From the NCBI GenBank assembly GCA_015501075.1, contig JADNYJ010000093.1:62001-126000 (forward strand): a stretch of DNA of 64,000 nt. The letters are read 5' to 3'. Under the pieces are notes generated by a model, which was not told the DNA's origin, did no database searches, and saw only the letters and a list, made by a program, of their open reading frames with translations. Of this stretch, positions 10,849 to 20,347 are shown piece by piece. Each line of letters begins with the position of its first letter. Position 1 is the stretch's first letter. Source of the DNA: Gymnopilus junonius. Its lineage: Eukaryota > Basidiomycota > Agaricomycetes > Agaricales > Galerinaceae. The position numbers and the translations under genes are program-made.

Positions 10849-13800
10849 TTCTTGGGTTAGATAGATAAGGGTAAAAGGTAACGGATAGTGGTATAAGTTG
10901 AACGAGTGGTTTGAAGTCGAGTAGGACTGGGGCGTGGATTTGAGATATGCGAGATGAGATGAGATAAAGGTCGTGGAAGAGGTCGTTTATACAGAGGAAA
11001 GCGGAGGTGATTGCTTTTGAACGAGGAAAGGCCTTGCGATGGGACTGGAAGAGGTACGCGATTACTCAGCGGAGCCTCTTAGTCTGGGGGGAAGGTAAGC
11101 GGAGCGAGGTGGGGGGTCCGATGAATGTGGGTTGCGGGTTGATGGATCTGAAAAAACGCGAGCAGTGCTCAAGCGTACTGGGTGTTTCTTCGGCGTCGGG
11201 ACTCGAGGGTCCTTTGATAATTTGCTGGTGATTGCTTGGGAGCTGAATTTCTCAAGAAGGTGGGGCGGGTAAGTAGAAGCCGAGAAGGGTCGCGAGATCT
11301 GTTAGAGGGCGGGGGGCGGGTCAGTGTCGGTGTCGGAGCTTATCGAAGGAAAGAGGGAGAAAACATTGAGGGAGGAACATTGGAAATGATGGCACGATAC
11401 GCCTGGGAGCGACGCGTGGCCGACATTATCGGCAGGCCGCTAGCGCAACACGACGTTGAACAAGGTAATAACGAAAGGAGTGTAAAGAAATGAAGGGACA
11501 ACCGAATAAGAAGCAAAGGAAGGATCATAAACTCACTCCAAGCGTTATCCTTTACTACGGCAGGGTCAAAGCGGGATTATAGAAGAGAGGGGGAGAAGAG
11601 AAAATCTCTTATCAGAGGACCGCTAGCATGAAGAGTCTGTGACGGGGGACGCAAAGGTCGGGCAAACCCACAGGCGGGAGCTGCAGCTGCTTATGGACAA
11701 GCAGAGGAGCGGGGAGGAGGACAAGGGGAAGCAAGTCGTTTAGAGAAAGAAGGAAGGGGCAGATGCGGCAACAAAGGGGGGTCAATATAAGATACAACTT
11801 TGTTGTGGTATTCTTATTTATTTATTTTCTGCAAGGAAAATATTGTTTCTGATATACCATTCTGGGTTGTTTATATAGTCTAGCCGATATCAGCTGTCAG
11901 GCACGCCAAATCAAAATTCTTTTTCCCTGTTGTCAGCGAACAAAACAGAAATCAACAGCGAGATTCGATTTTGGGTTTGCGGTGGGGCCATTTCTTTGCC
12001 CAGATTGCCCGCGCTGCCCCGTTTAGGTCCTTCAGAGAGAAGATCAGCAAAGTCACGACAGTCCATCTAACTTCTCTGGCGTATCTATCTCTGCTGCAGT
12101 GTCTGCAGACTGCACCCGCTGCCCAATCTATGCGCTATACTTGTAACTTCTCACTTTACTGTCTTGAGCGTTCTACCCTCCGTCATTGTTGATGACAACG
12201 CCACTGCCTTCCTCCCTTCAACCCAAGCAATGACTAGCTTACCTTAGCCTAGCCTATAGCTCACCCGTCCCTCCCCCTCGAACTTCTCTTCTCCGCGCCT
12301 TGTTCTTTGTTCGGCTCTCTGTCCCCCTTCCCCTATCTTCTTTGTCTCTGTGGGCGCAGCGGTGCCGCCGAACACTACTATGTAAAAACATTGCATAGGT
12401 AGCAGTAGGCTGTAGCGTGGCTAATAAAACTCTCTATCGATCTACTCCACCTACGCTGTCAATTGTCTTTCACTTCACTTGTAATCAGAACATCTCGCTA
12501 ACGCCTCCGCTCTTCGCTTTCAGGTTATTCATAGAACCAATGTATAGCTGAAGATGAGGCCCACCAACTCCATGAATCCCGGCCGACAGTCCTCAGCTTT
12601 TCGTTTCATTCTCAGCCGTAATGCAATATTCTCCATTATAACCGAAACCGACCCGTGAAGTTTACCCTTGAGATTACCTTCGATCATCCATTCTCGAGAA
12701 CAAACTATGGCCAAACGTCGCCGAGCCAAGGATCCACCTAGAGCAGTACGGCTTCAATCCCCAGCATCTAAGCTTATCCTCGGAGTACATCTAACGGCAC
12801 GCCTTCGACTGACGGTGCGAAACACCCGCTTTCCCTCCTCACCTGCTCTTGCTCTCGTCGTATCGTGACACACTTACCAATCCCCGCAAACGACTGCGGA
12901 TTCCTGGCCCCTCTCAAGTTTCACCGATCGCAGTCTCATCCACTCTCGGAAATACCCAAAAGCACAGACACGCCATTCCCGCCACCTGCTCTCCCTGAAC
13001 CGCCTCGAGGCCTCCATCGACGTAAAATTCCTGCACAGAGCTAAGGGAGCTCTTTTGCCTCGTTTCCCCAAAAGCTCCCATCAAGCCATCTCATCAATTT
13101 CGCTCGCTCCATCATTTCCCATCCGCTCCCACCGCTTTCCCAGCCTCGAAAACCTCGGCAAAACCGGGGCGGGTACTCGATCAAGCCGGTCACACCGCCT
13201 TTGTTCGCTTCAAGCTTTTCGTCCAATGTAGCGTTGGCATTGGATCCTGATTGCGGTTATCTAAGGCTACGCAGGCGACAAGAGCGAAAGAAATGTACTT
13301 ACAAAATGGTTTACTTAGTAGATATTCGAGCTTGTTGAAACGATATGCGCTACTCTATACTTAGCTGGCGTTGCCTGAGTATTTCAGGTAATGGGTAAAG
13401 AATCCTGGAAGTTTCGAATTCTGAGATGTAAATCATTTCCAAGTGTTACCATGCTTCCTTGTTCCCTTGTATCTTTTACCAGTGTTCATAAGTCAATTGC
13501 GAATCAAAGATAACCTTTTTGCTAACTTCTGAGCTCTGGTGGGTACTAAGCAAAGGCAGGTCACGAAATTTATAATCCCTCTACTGCACACCCCGAACTT
13601 CGCTCTGTAATGTTGTTACTCTCCCAGCCTTTGAACTTCAAAGTCGGAAGATTGGGGGGTTCCAGGGAAATGTCAGGTTATCCAAAATATCGTCCATCTC
13701 TGATCCTGATCCCCCACAGAAGCATAAAAGCGCCAGGTCATCTCATTTCCGGCATTTGACATCGAAAGTTGATATTCTAGTTTTTACTACCGTTCTTTTG

Positions 13801-15723
13801 CAACGAACGACCAGGCTTTGAAGCTTCATGTTCTTTCTTCTTTCCGGTATGCGTGTCAGTCAGTGATAACTTGAATCCTCTCAGGATAATTATAGTCATG
13901 TAAATGTCAGCCTCAACCCTGACATTTCGCAACCGAAATCATTCACGTCTAGTGCCATAGCAGTAAAGACCCGACGTTGAATAAACGACGGCAAAGTCGA
14001 ATGACGACCTGGTAGAGGATCGGAGTGCCAATCATTTTAGATTTTAGACTGACTGATCTCCAACCTTAACGATGACAACGACATGGACATGGACACGACA
14101 AGGAAATCGGGTAACAACCACTGTTATCCACATCTGTAGCTAGACTGACGGAACACCATGTAACACCGCCTCCTCCTTGTTAAACCGTCCCGATCATTTA
14201 TTCGCCTCTCTTCCGTTGTCTCCTCCGTCACCGTCTCCAGGAAATTGAGAGGTGCGTTAAGTCTTGGCTTCCTTGTCTCTAGCGTTTAAAGTCGACGACC
14301 AGTATCACTGCCGCTGCCAACGGCAGTATCTTAGCCACAACACCTCCTTTCTTGAGTGACGCAAATTTAAGTCTTCTATAGGACAATGTCAGAAGTTAAG
14401 TAAATAAGTCAATTTGAAATGGTGTGGTAACGAATTGACTTAACACTCAAAAAAACAATGGAGAGGAAACGCCTCTGAAGGAACAGATACCGACCATTCC
14501 CTGCTCAGCCTAATTAGAAACCCAACTATTTTTCCTTCGAGCCGGAGTCCACTGGTAGGCACTATATTAATCCTGATCCCTTGCAAGGGTCGAACCTCTC
14601 CGAATCGAGGGTAGGAAACAAATGACGATCAGGGATGAGATGAAAATCCTGAAACGCGTCAAGCCTAATGCCTATCTAATCATGGTCATGAATCCCTCGT
14701 GGATTGCATACCACCGCCACCACGCGCTATACCAAAAATACGAAATCACGGACTCAGGCATCCCCAGGCGTTTGGTACGTAGAAACCTACCAATCAAATT
14801 TGTCTCTTCAGTTCTTCAGTTGTAAAGTAGAAGCTGAGTTATTGCTTGGGGAACGATTGGCGCTACACAGCTCTGGAAATATACCAATTTCTCCGGTGTA
14901 TGCTTTTCCGTTACTTCGTGCTCGGCGAGACATTAACAAGGCCCAAGAAGAATAGAGCTTACTGTAAAGTAGCTATTTTATAGGTCATGTTACCGTCTCT
15001 ATCCTCGCTGATTCCAAGCAATAAATCGAGCTCTTAACTCAGCTCTTTTCGGGGGGCCTTTTTGTTCCGTTACTTCGGTGAAGAGTAAAAGAACTTAAGG
15101 CATTACAAATGAGCATAGGCGATTCTGATCCGCTGTGCTCAATTCCCGAAGTGGTAGCCCTAACGTTGATGCCTACGCCGTGCACAGTTTCTCATAAGAT
15201 TCTCCCCCGAGTAAGTGGCGTAGAATTTCCTTTAGAGAAGTTGATTTTGACAGGGCATTCCAGGAGCAATTCTCGAAAGGTAGTAGTAGTATTACGAGGT
15301 CAATCTTACAACGGGATATAAATTTGACTGAAATTTCAAATTAACGAGCTTTGCTCAAGATGTAATCCAGTCAGGTCAAGCACAGAGTAAGCGGAATGGA
15401 GACATCACAAATGCCCTCAACAGCCAATTTTCCACACATCGGAGTTAACTACAAACGCCTCCACCACTTTGAGGTCTTTCATGCAAGGAGACCTTAAAGT
15501 TCTGAGGCATTAAATAGACCTGCTGGTATGGTACCATCCAGAGAGCTCTCTTGTTGGAGATAAGATAAGCGACGCACATGTATTACTATGTGAGCTTCAA
15601 TCTTCGAATCATCTGAAGCTTCATTCGGATTGTGTGTCGGAAGTCTCCGTATCTCGCTTGTTGCTCTTATCTCCAAGTTCCGTCTTCATTGTCGAACTCC
15701 CTGAAGATCTCGAGGGGTAATAT
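10849..15723. other. Long gene-poor stretch upstream of the bHLH gene
   Basis: The first ~900 bp are purine-rich on the plus strand, fitting a long pyrimidine-rich promoter/5' UTR for the minus-strand bHLH gene. 12240..12350 is strongly C/T rich. Small stem-loops: CTGCCG...CGGCAG near 14310, and AAGTCAATTT...AATTGACTT near 14407..14442. No open frame shows a domain or credible splice pattern. No tRNA cloverleaf found by eye. Confidence 0.4.
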
Positions 15724-16195
15724 AGGACCCCTGAAAGTACTTTCAGATGCCGTTACCAGATCCGGATAGATTTTGGGTGAAAATTATTCGAAAGCCATAG
15801 GTCTGTCTGGATAGAAAATCGAAAATGCCGGAGACGGTTTTCCGGATAGAAATTGGACAAGCTGGCACAGGCCAGAGGAAAATCCGGATAGAAATCCAAC
15901 TTTGACAAGGCCGAATTGATCTTGACGATTATGAGTCAATATTTTTCTGAATGTTAACCACTAGACCATTGTGAACAATATAAATCACAGATTTTTGTTC
16001 GCTTTTTATCTCAGAAGTGTCGCAGGGCGCTCCTAGCGGCCCTGCAAAAAATTTTACCGAAATTTGGAAAAAAAATGGGAATTTTTTGGGTCCTGATAAA
16101 AATTGGCAACCTTTTAGGCCGTAGCCATCCGGATAGATATTGGGCAATTTAGGTCATTTTAGGATACCGCATTTGAGAGTACTTTCAGGGGTCCT
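15724..16195. mobile_element. hAT-like non-autonomous element (MITE), 472 bp
   Basis: Terminal inverted repeats begin AGGACCCCTGAAAGTACT on both ends and stay similar for about 30 bp. Both sides are flanked by the same 8 bases, GGTAATAT (15716..15723 and 16196..16203), the duplication length made by hAT transposases. The left TIR contains a 16-bp perfect palindrome, CTGAAAGTACTTTCAG. Inside, a 10-bp motif TCCGGATAGA appears four times in the same orientation (near 15760, 15840, 15881, 16128) plus one variant (near 15807), which could be transposase-binding repeats. No transposase is encoded, so it would depend on an element elsewhere. Confidence 0.85.
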
Positions 16196-16398
16196 GGTAA
16201 TATTATCGTTCAAGGCCAGATTGGAATTTGGGACCGAGTGATGTGTTCCCTCGCTCCCGATATGATGCTCTTTGGCCAATGGCACGGCTAAAGGTGAACG
16301 CGCATAAGCGTCGTTCCTGATAAACAAGTGGGTATGATGTAAGATTATGAATCTACTCTTCTCCACGTACTACTTCACATAAAATTTACCTTTAAATA

Positions 16399-16527
16399 GA
16401 GGTTATTTGCAACTTCTGAACGAACGAAAAATATGCCCTCAAAAGGCAAAAAGTGGGCCTTCAGCCAATCAGCGATCCGGTAGGCTCCACTTTTTCGTTT
16501 GAATGGAATTTGCAAATAAGTAACCTC
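16399..16527. mobile_element. Short TA-flanked foldback MITE
   Basis: Ends GAGGTTATTTGCAA and, inverted, GAGGTTACTTATTTGCAA, each preceded by TA (16397..16398, 16528..16529). The interior is also self-complementary (AAAAAGTGGGCC against GGCTCCACTTTTT), so nearly the whole 129 bp can fold on itself. TA duplication suggests Tc1/mariner-type mobilisation. No coding capacity. Confidence 0.6.
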
Positions 16528-16583
16528 TAATTGGTTTACGGTTTACGTCTTCCTTTCGAGTCGGAATCAGTGCCCAGGGCAGG

Positions 16584-16603
16584 CTATAAATAACTATAAA
16601 TAA
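16584..16603 (+). promoter_or_regulatory. Tandem TATA boxes
   Basis: CTATAAATAA occurs twice head to tail, about 50-70 bp upstream of the ATG of a short ORF at 16652. The spacing fits a core promoter. Confidence 0.4.
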
Positions 16604-16651
16604 CCCCAATGACGTTCCTCACTCTCACACGCACTCCCCGAGCTCTTCACT

Positions 16652-16738
16652 ATGATTTCAACACTCCATGACGCCGTGGCATTCTCCCTACTGTTTGGAA
16701 TTTATAAGCTAAACCGTAGACTTTCCTCGTATATGTGA
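16652..16738 (+). CDS. 28-codon ORF behind tandem TATA boxes
   Basis: Starts MISTLHDAV and ends RRLSSYM; a hydrophobic middle (AFSLLFGIY) followed by basic residues. The leader between TATA and ATG is C/T rich, as in strongly expressed fungal genes. Could be a short peptide or the first exon of something longer; no CaaX end, so not a mating pheromone precursor. Speculative. Confidence 0.25.
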   Translation: MISTLHDAVAFSLLFGIYKLNRRLSSYM

Positions 16739-16741
16739 ACG

Positions 16742-16969
16742 CTACTTCTCACTCCTGAAAGCCACCTTCCAAACCCGTCGGCGGTACGCTTCCTCCAAAG
16801 TCTCAGCATCTGACCTTGAGATCCCGAATAATGGCGGTCCAATAGAGTCTTTACACATTTCACGGCTTATATCCATTAAAAATATCTGACTCTTTTCGGT
16901 AGACGCCACTTGACCTTGATCTCGGAGAAATATCGAGACGCTGCACATCGACAGGAATAGAACGGACAT
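16742..16969 (-). CDS. Hypothetical 75-codon ORF with signal-like start
   Basis: ATG at 16969; N-terminus MSVLFLSMCSVSIFL is hydrophobic, followed by a charged helix-like region (SDAETLEEAYRRRVWK). A TATA-like TAAATAAA lies about 85 bp upstream on the minus strand. No family recognised and no intron needed. Convergent with the ORF at 16652. Low confidence. Confidence 0.25.
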   Translation of the reverse strand: MSVLFLSMCSVSIFLRDQGQVASTEKSQIFLMDISREMCKDSIGPPLFGISRSDAETLEEAYRRRVWKVAFRSEK

Positions 16970-18354
16970 AGTAATTGTACTGGGACCTCCTGAGTCTACT
17001 ACTTGAGCCCTTCATTTTACTTAGGAGTGACGCCAGGAGGCGCCAGGTCCATTTATTTATGCAGGAAAGAGTGCTTAAAGATTATATCCTCCGTCTCCTG
17101 GTCTACCGATCTTTCCGCAGCTGCAAAATTTACTAACGAAGCACTTCTCTTCTTTAATTATGACATCCTTCAACTATTGTAATTTTCTGAACGCCTCTTG
17201 AAAGACTTTACTGAACGTCTAAGGCTTTGTGACGCCGATGGCTCCCAATCCAACCAGCTGCTTTGAACTTGGTCATCTAAGTAGTTTCTCGGTCCGCCGA
17301 CGGTCGATCATGCGACGACGATCGTCTTCATTTTGATCCGTACTTGTACTAAAAACGGAAACCTCCCCTATTCGGCTACGATATGCGAGGACGGGTGCAG
17401 AGGCGATGCGTAAAAACTTCCCAGTAGAGGACAGGTTGGCATCGAATGGGTGACGTAACAGTGTAACGAATTGTCGAAGCTTTAGAGTTGTAGCACTTTC
17501 TGAAAATGCTCGTTGGTCTTGTGTCGAGAAGCAACACATTTTGCCTCACTGTCGACTTCGATTGCCCATAAGTTGAATGGCGAAGGATGAATCATGTTGC
17601 CGTGCTGCCATTACGGAGCTTATGTAGGACATTGCATAGATACAGCTTTCTGCGACAAAGCCGGATTCCGGAAATTTTTAATGAAAATTTCCGCCGACCT
17701 TGGCACCTTGGTACAGTACATGATGAGAACTTTCAACCGCTTGTGGACTAATGCAAATTACTAATGTCGACGCAAGCGCTTATCACAAAATGACTGGCGC
17801 TCGCGTTTAAAGTACTGAACCTGATTTTTCTGAGCCGGAGCCAGCGTCGTGTCGTGTCGTATTCTGGATCGAATTACCAATTGAGATAATGCCCAAGAAC
17901 TTGTGCTCGAGTAAGAATGTCGGACATATCAGAATAAAGAGCGATTTATTGCCGAGCCTCACTTTTACATCCTAGTTTGGGTAAGAAACAAAGGTCTCTT
18001 GGGATCCACGTTATAACTCATTCTCTTTCTGTTCAGCAAAGAAGGAAAAGACTGTCACAGTGCCACTTCTTAGGAGCGTAGTTATTGAATTCTATGCCCG
18101 ATATACTTCCGACATGTCCGATTCAGATTACCTGGAAGGCTGATGTCTGCAGACGTGGGATGGAAATGGTGTCCATTTCTACATTTATGTGAGCTAACCG
18201 TCGTTTGTTATTTGGACATGGGGACTGCTGCCACAAGATAGTAAAGAAATAGGTACACTTGTGAATTGAGCAGTATCCAGGATCTTATTCACAATCTTGG
18301 GGGCCCAATCAATCCCGTCGATCGAACTTCGGCCGGGTGTATTATTATACTGAC
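16970..18354. other. Gene-poor stretch
   Basis: One minus-strand frame (17273..17539, 88 codons, MCCFSTQDQRAFSES) without domain signal. A perfect-stem hairpin GGAAATTTT/AAAATTTCC lies near 17670..17692. Nothing else stands out. Confidence 0.35.
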
Positions 18355-19865
18355 TATGCTTGTCCGATTGGGGAATTATTCCCCGGAAAACTTTTCGGTA
18401 GCGCAGAAATCCTTGACAACATCTATCTAAGATTTGTAAAACTAAGAGTAATGCGTGAAATAAAATCATCTACCCCGAGAAGTGTTTTTACTGCGCGGAG
18501 ACCCGAAATCGTGGCGCGGTGATGTCAAGCAACCGCGCAGATTGAACAGCAAGTGCGCGGAAAAAAATTAAGTTGCGCGGAAAAAAAATCAGTGCACGCA
18601 GAATTTTTCTGAGTGCGCGGAAATCTTTTGTTGATCCCGCAGAAAAGCTTCAGGTGCATAGAGTCTTGTCAAAACCGTTCTAGTTCAATGATTATATAAT
18701 TGATCTCCGATCGGCTGACCGGCATAGCTCAAGATTTTTCAATGTCACGTGCATACTCATTACAGCAACTTGAACTACCGGCTTTCATTCTTCCCACCCT
18801 TTGTAGGGATTAGACACTGGGTTCATCGCACCGTGGATAAATGACTTGAGTCGACGGCATGGCATCTCAAAAATGCGACAAAACTTCAAGCTCGGAAAAA
18901 CGTGCAGTAATGATTGAGAACGGGGACACGCAGTCTCGGGCCACATATGGGTGGGTGGGGAACACAGATAATTATCGTACCGTAATCTTATCTTAGCTGA
19001 TCCGGTCCGGTCGAATTGGTGACAATCTGAGGTTGATGAGAAACCTCAAGTGTTCGAGTAGGCCGCCATCTGATTAGCAAGCTATCATGTATTGTTGATT
19101 CAGAGCTGAATATTGGCAACATATTATATTTGATTGGCATGTAAGGAATGTAGATTACTGTAGAAAAGAGCATGTAATTAAAGGAGTGTCATATCATATA
19201 CTGAATCTGCCGTACTGCAGTTGCTCGAGAATGCCAGGGATGAGTCAGAGAGAGCAACACCCGTGGTCCAGGGTAATGATGGCTCCAGCTAATGCCATGG
19301 ACTATCGTCCTCAAGGAACAAAAGAGAGTGGTTGAACTTACCACGGATGCTGTCCATAGGTCTTGCAGAGCCACTAGTATCGGATCGGCGCACTGGAACG
19401 GGTTTGGACTCCGGTGTTCGTTCATCATTTAAAGATTGTCACCAATTCGACCGGACCGGACGTGCCTGTAGCCGATCGGAGATTAATTATATAATCTTGC
19501 CGTGCCAGCAGGGTCCTGCACATTGCACACAGGTGAACTTGAAAAAACTTGGATAAGATTCGGCGCATCTGAAGCTTTTCTGCAGGATGAGGAAAAAATT
19601 TCCGCGCACTCGAGAAAATTCTGCGCAGACTTATTTTACTTCCGCGCAGCATACTTTTTTTCCGCGCACTGGTAATTCAATCTGCGCACTTGCTTGACTT
19701 TACTGCGCAATGAATTCAGGTTCCCGTGCAGTAAAACCACATCTCGGGGTAGGTGATTTTATTCCGCGCACTACTCTTAATTTTACAAACTCTAGATAGA
19801 TGTTGAGACAATTTTCTGCGCTACAGTAAAATTTTCCGGGGAATAATTCCCCAATCGGACAAGCA
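18355..19865. mobile_element. Long-TIR (Mutator-like) non-autonomous element, 1.5 kb
   Basis: Left end TATGCTTGTCCGATTGGGGA and right end TCCCCAATCGGACAAGCA are inverted copies. The inverted similarity continues for about 310 bp each side (18355..18665 against 19555..19865), with reiterated TGCGCGGAAA-type motifs spaced roughly every 25-35 bp. Both ends are flanked by TATACTGAC (18346..18354 and 19866..19874), a 9-bp duplication (7 bp if the shared TA is given to the element); long TIRs with 9-bp duplication point to Mutator-like transposition. Further inverted blocks lie inside: 18690..18716 with 19470..19496, and 19002..19028 with 19433..19459 (27 bp, perfect). No transposase found. Confidence 0.75.
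18717..19007. mobile_element. Possible nested insertion in the left arm of the long-TIR element
   Basis: The two internal inverted blocks are ~10 bp apart in the right arm but ~285 bp apart in the left arm, so the left arm carries an extra segment. Its ends are imperfect inverted copies starting GACCGG and followed by a TAGCT/CAGCT block. I see no clear target duplication, so the alternative (deletion from the right arm) remains open. Confidence 0.35.
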
Positions 19866-20347
19866 TATACTGACCCCTTTTCTATCTTCCTCGATAATAT
19901 AGGAACATTACGTCCGAGTGCGAGGATAAATCTAAGTAGTTGACGACTATACTACCCATGGACTATCAGGGATAAGGGCTGCTTCATAACATGACATAAT
20001 TTATCATGAAGTAGTTGTCAGAATTAGTAACGACGTGCGATTTTCTTGGGAGACAGCCCGGCTAATGTTAGTTATATGAAGAGTGACTCCAAAAGGGTGA
20101 GTACTGGGACTACTCACTATATATATCAGCAACAAATGTAAATTTTATTCGAACAAGTTTAACTTCTAGTTGTTGAAATTTTTCAACATGCTGCAAGTCG
20201 TTTGGTTAAATAAGGTGTCGCAGACGCTATCAGCCAGACTGGGTCAAACTGAAGGAGATGCATGGGATCGGAACGCGGAATAGCGTCCATGGCCATCTAA
20301 GCACGTTTATCTGATGCACATGTTATGACGGAAGCTCATTACACTAG
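19866..20347. other. Spacer between two transposon clusters
   Basis: No gene seen. A small palindrome GTTGAAATTTTTCAAC lies at about 20173..20188. Confidence 0.35.

Noticed and set aside
10501..10864. Plus-strand Ala/Leu/Val-rich frames opposite the bHLH gene
   Set aside because: Antisense shadows of the Asn/Ser/Ala codon repeats in exon 1.
14540..14640. tRNA-like stretch (GGGTCGAACC...)
   Set aside because: No acceptor stem or anticodon arm can be formed around the T-arm-like bases.
18470..18660. Regularly spaced GCGCGGAAA motifs as a CRISPR-like array
   Set aside because: The organism is a fungus, the motif is short and variable, and the array is mirrored in the opposite terminal repeat; it belongs to the transposon TIR.
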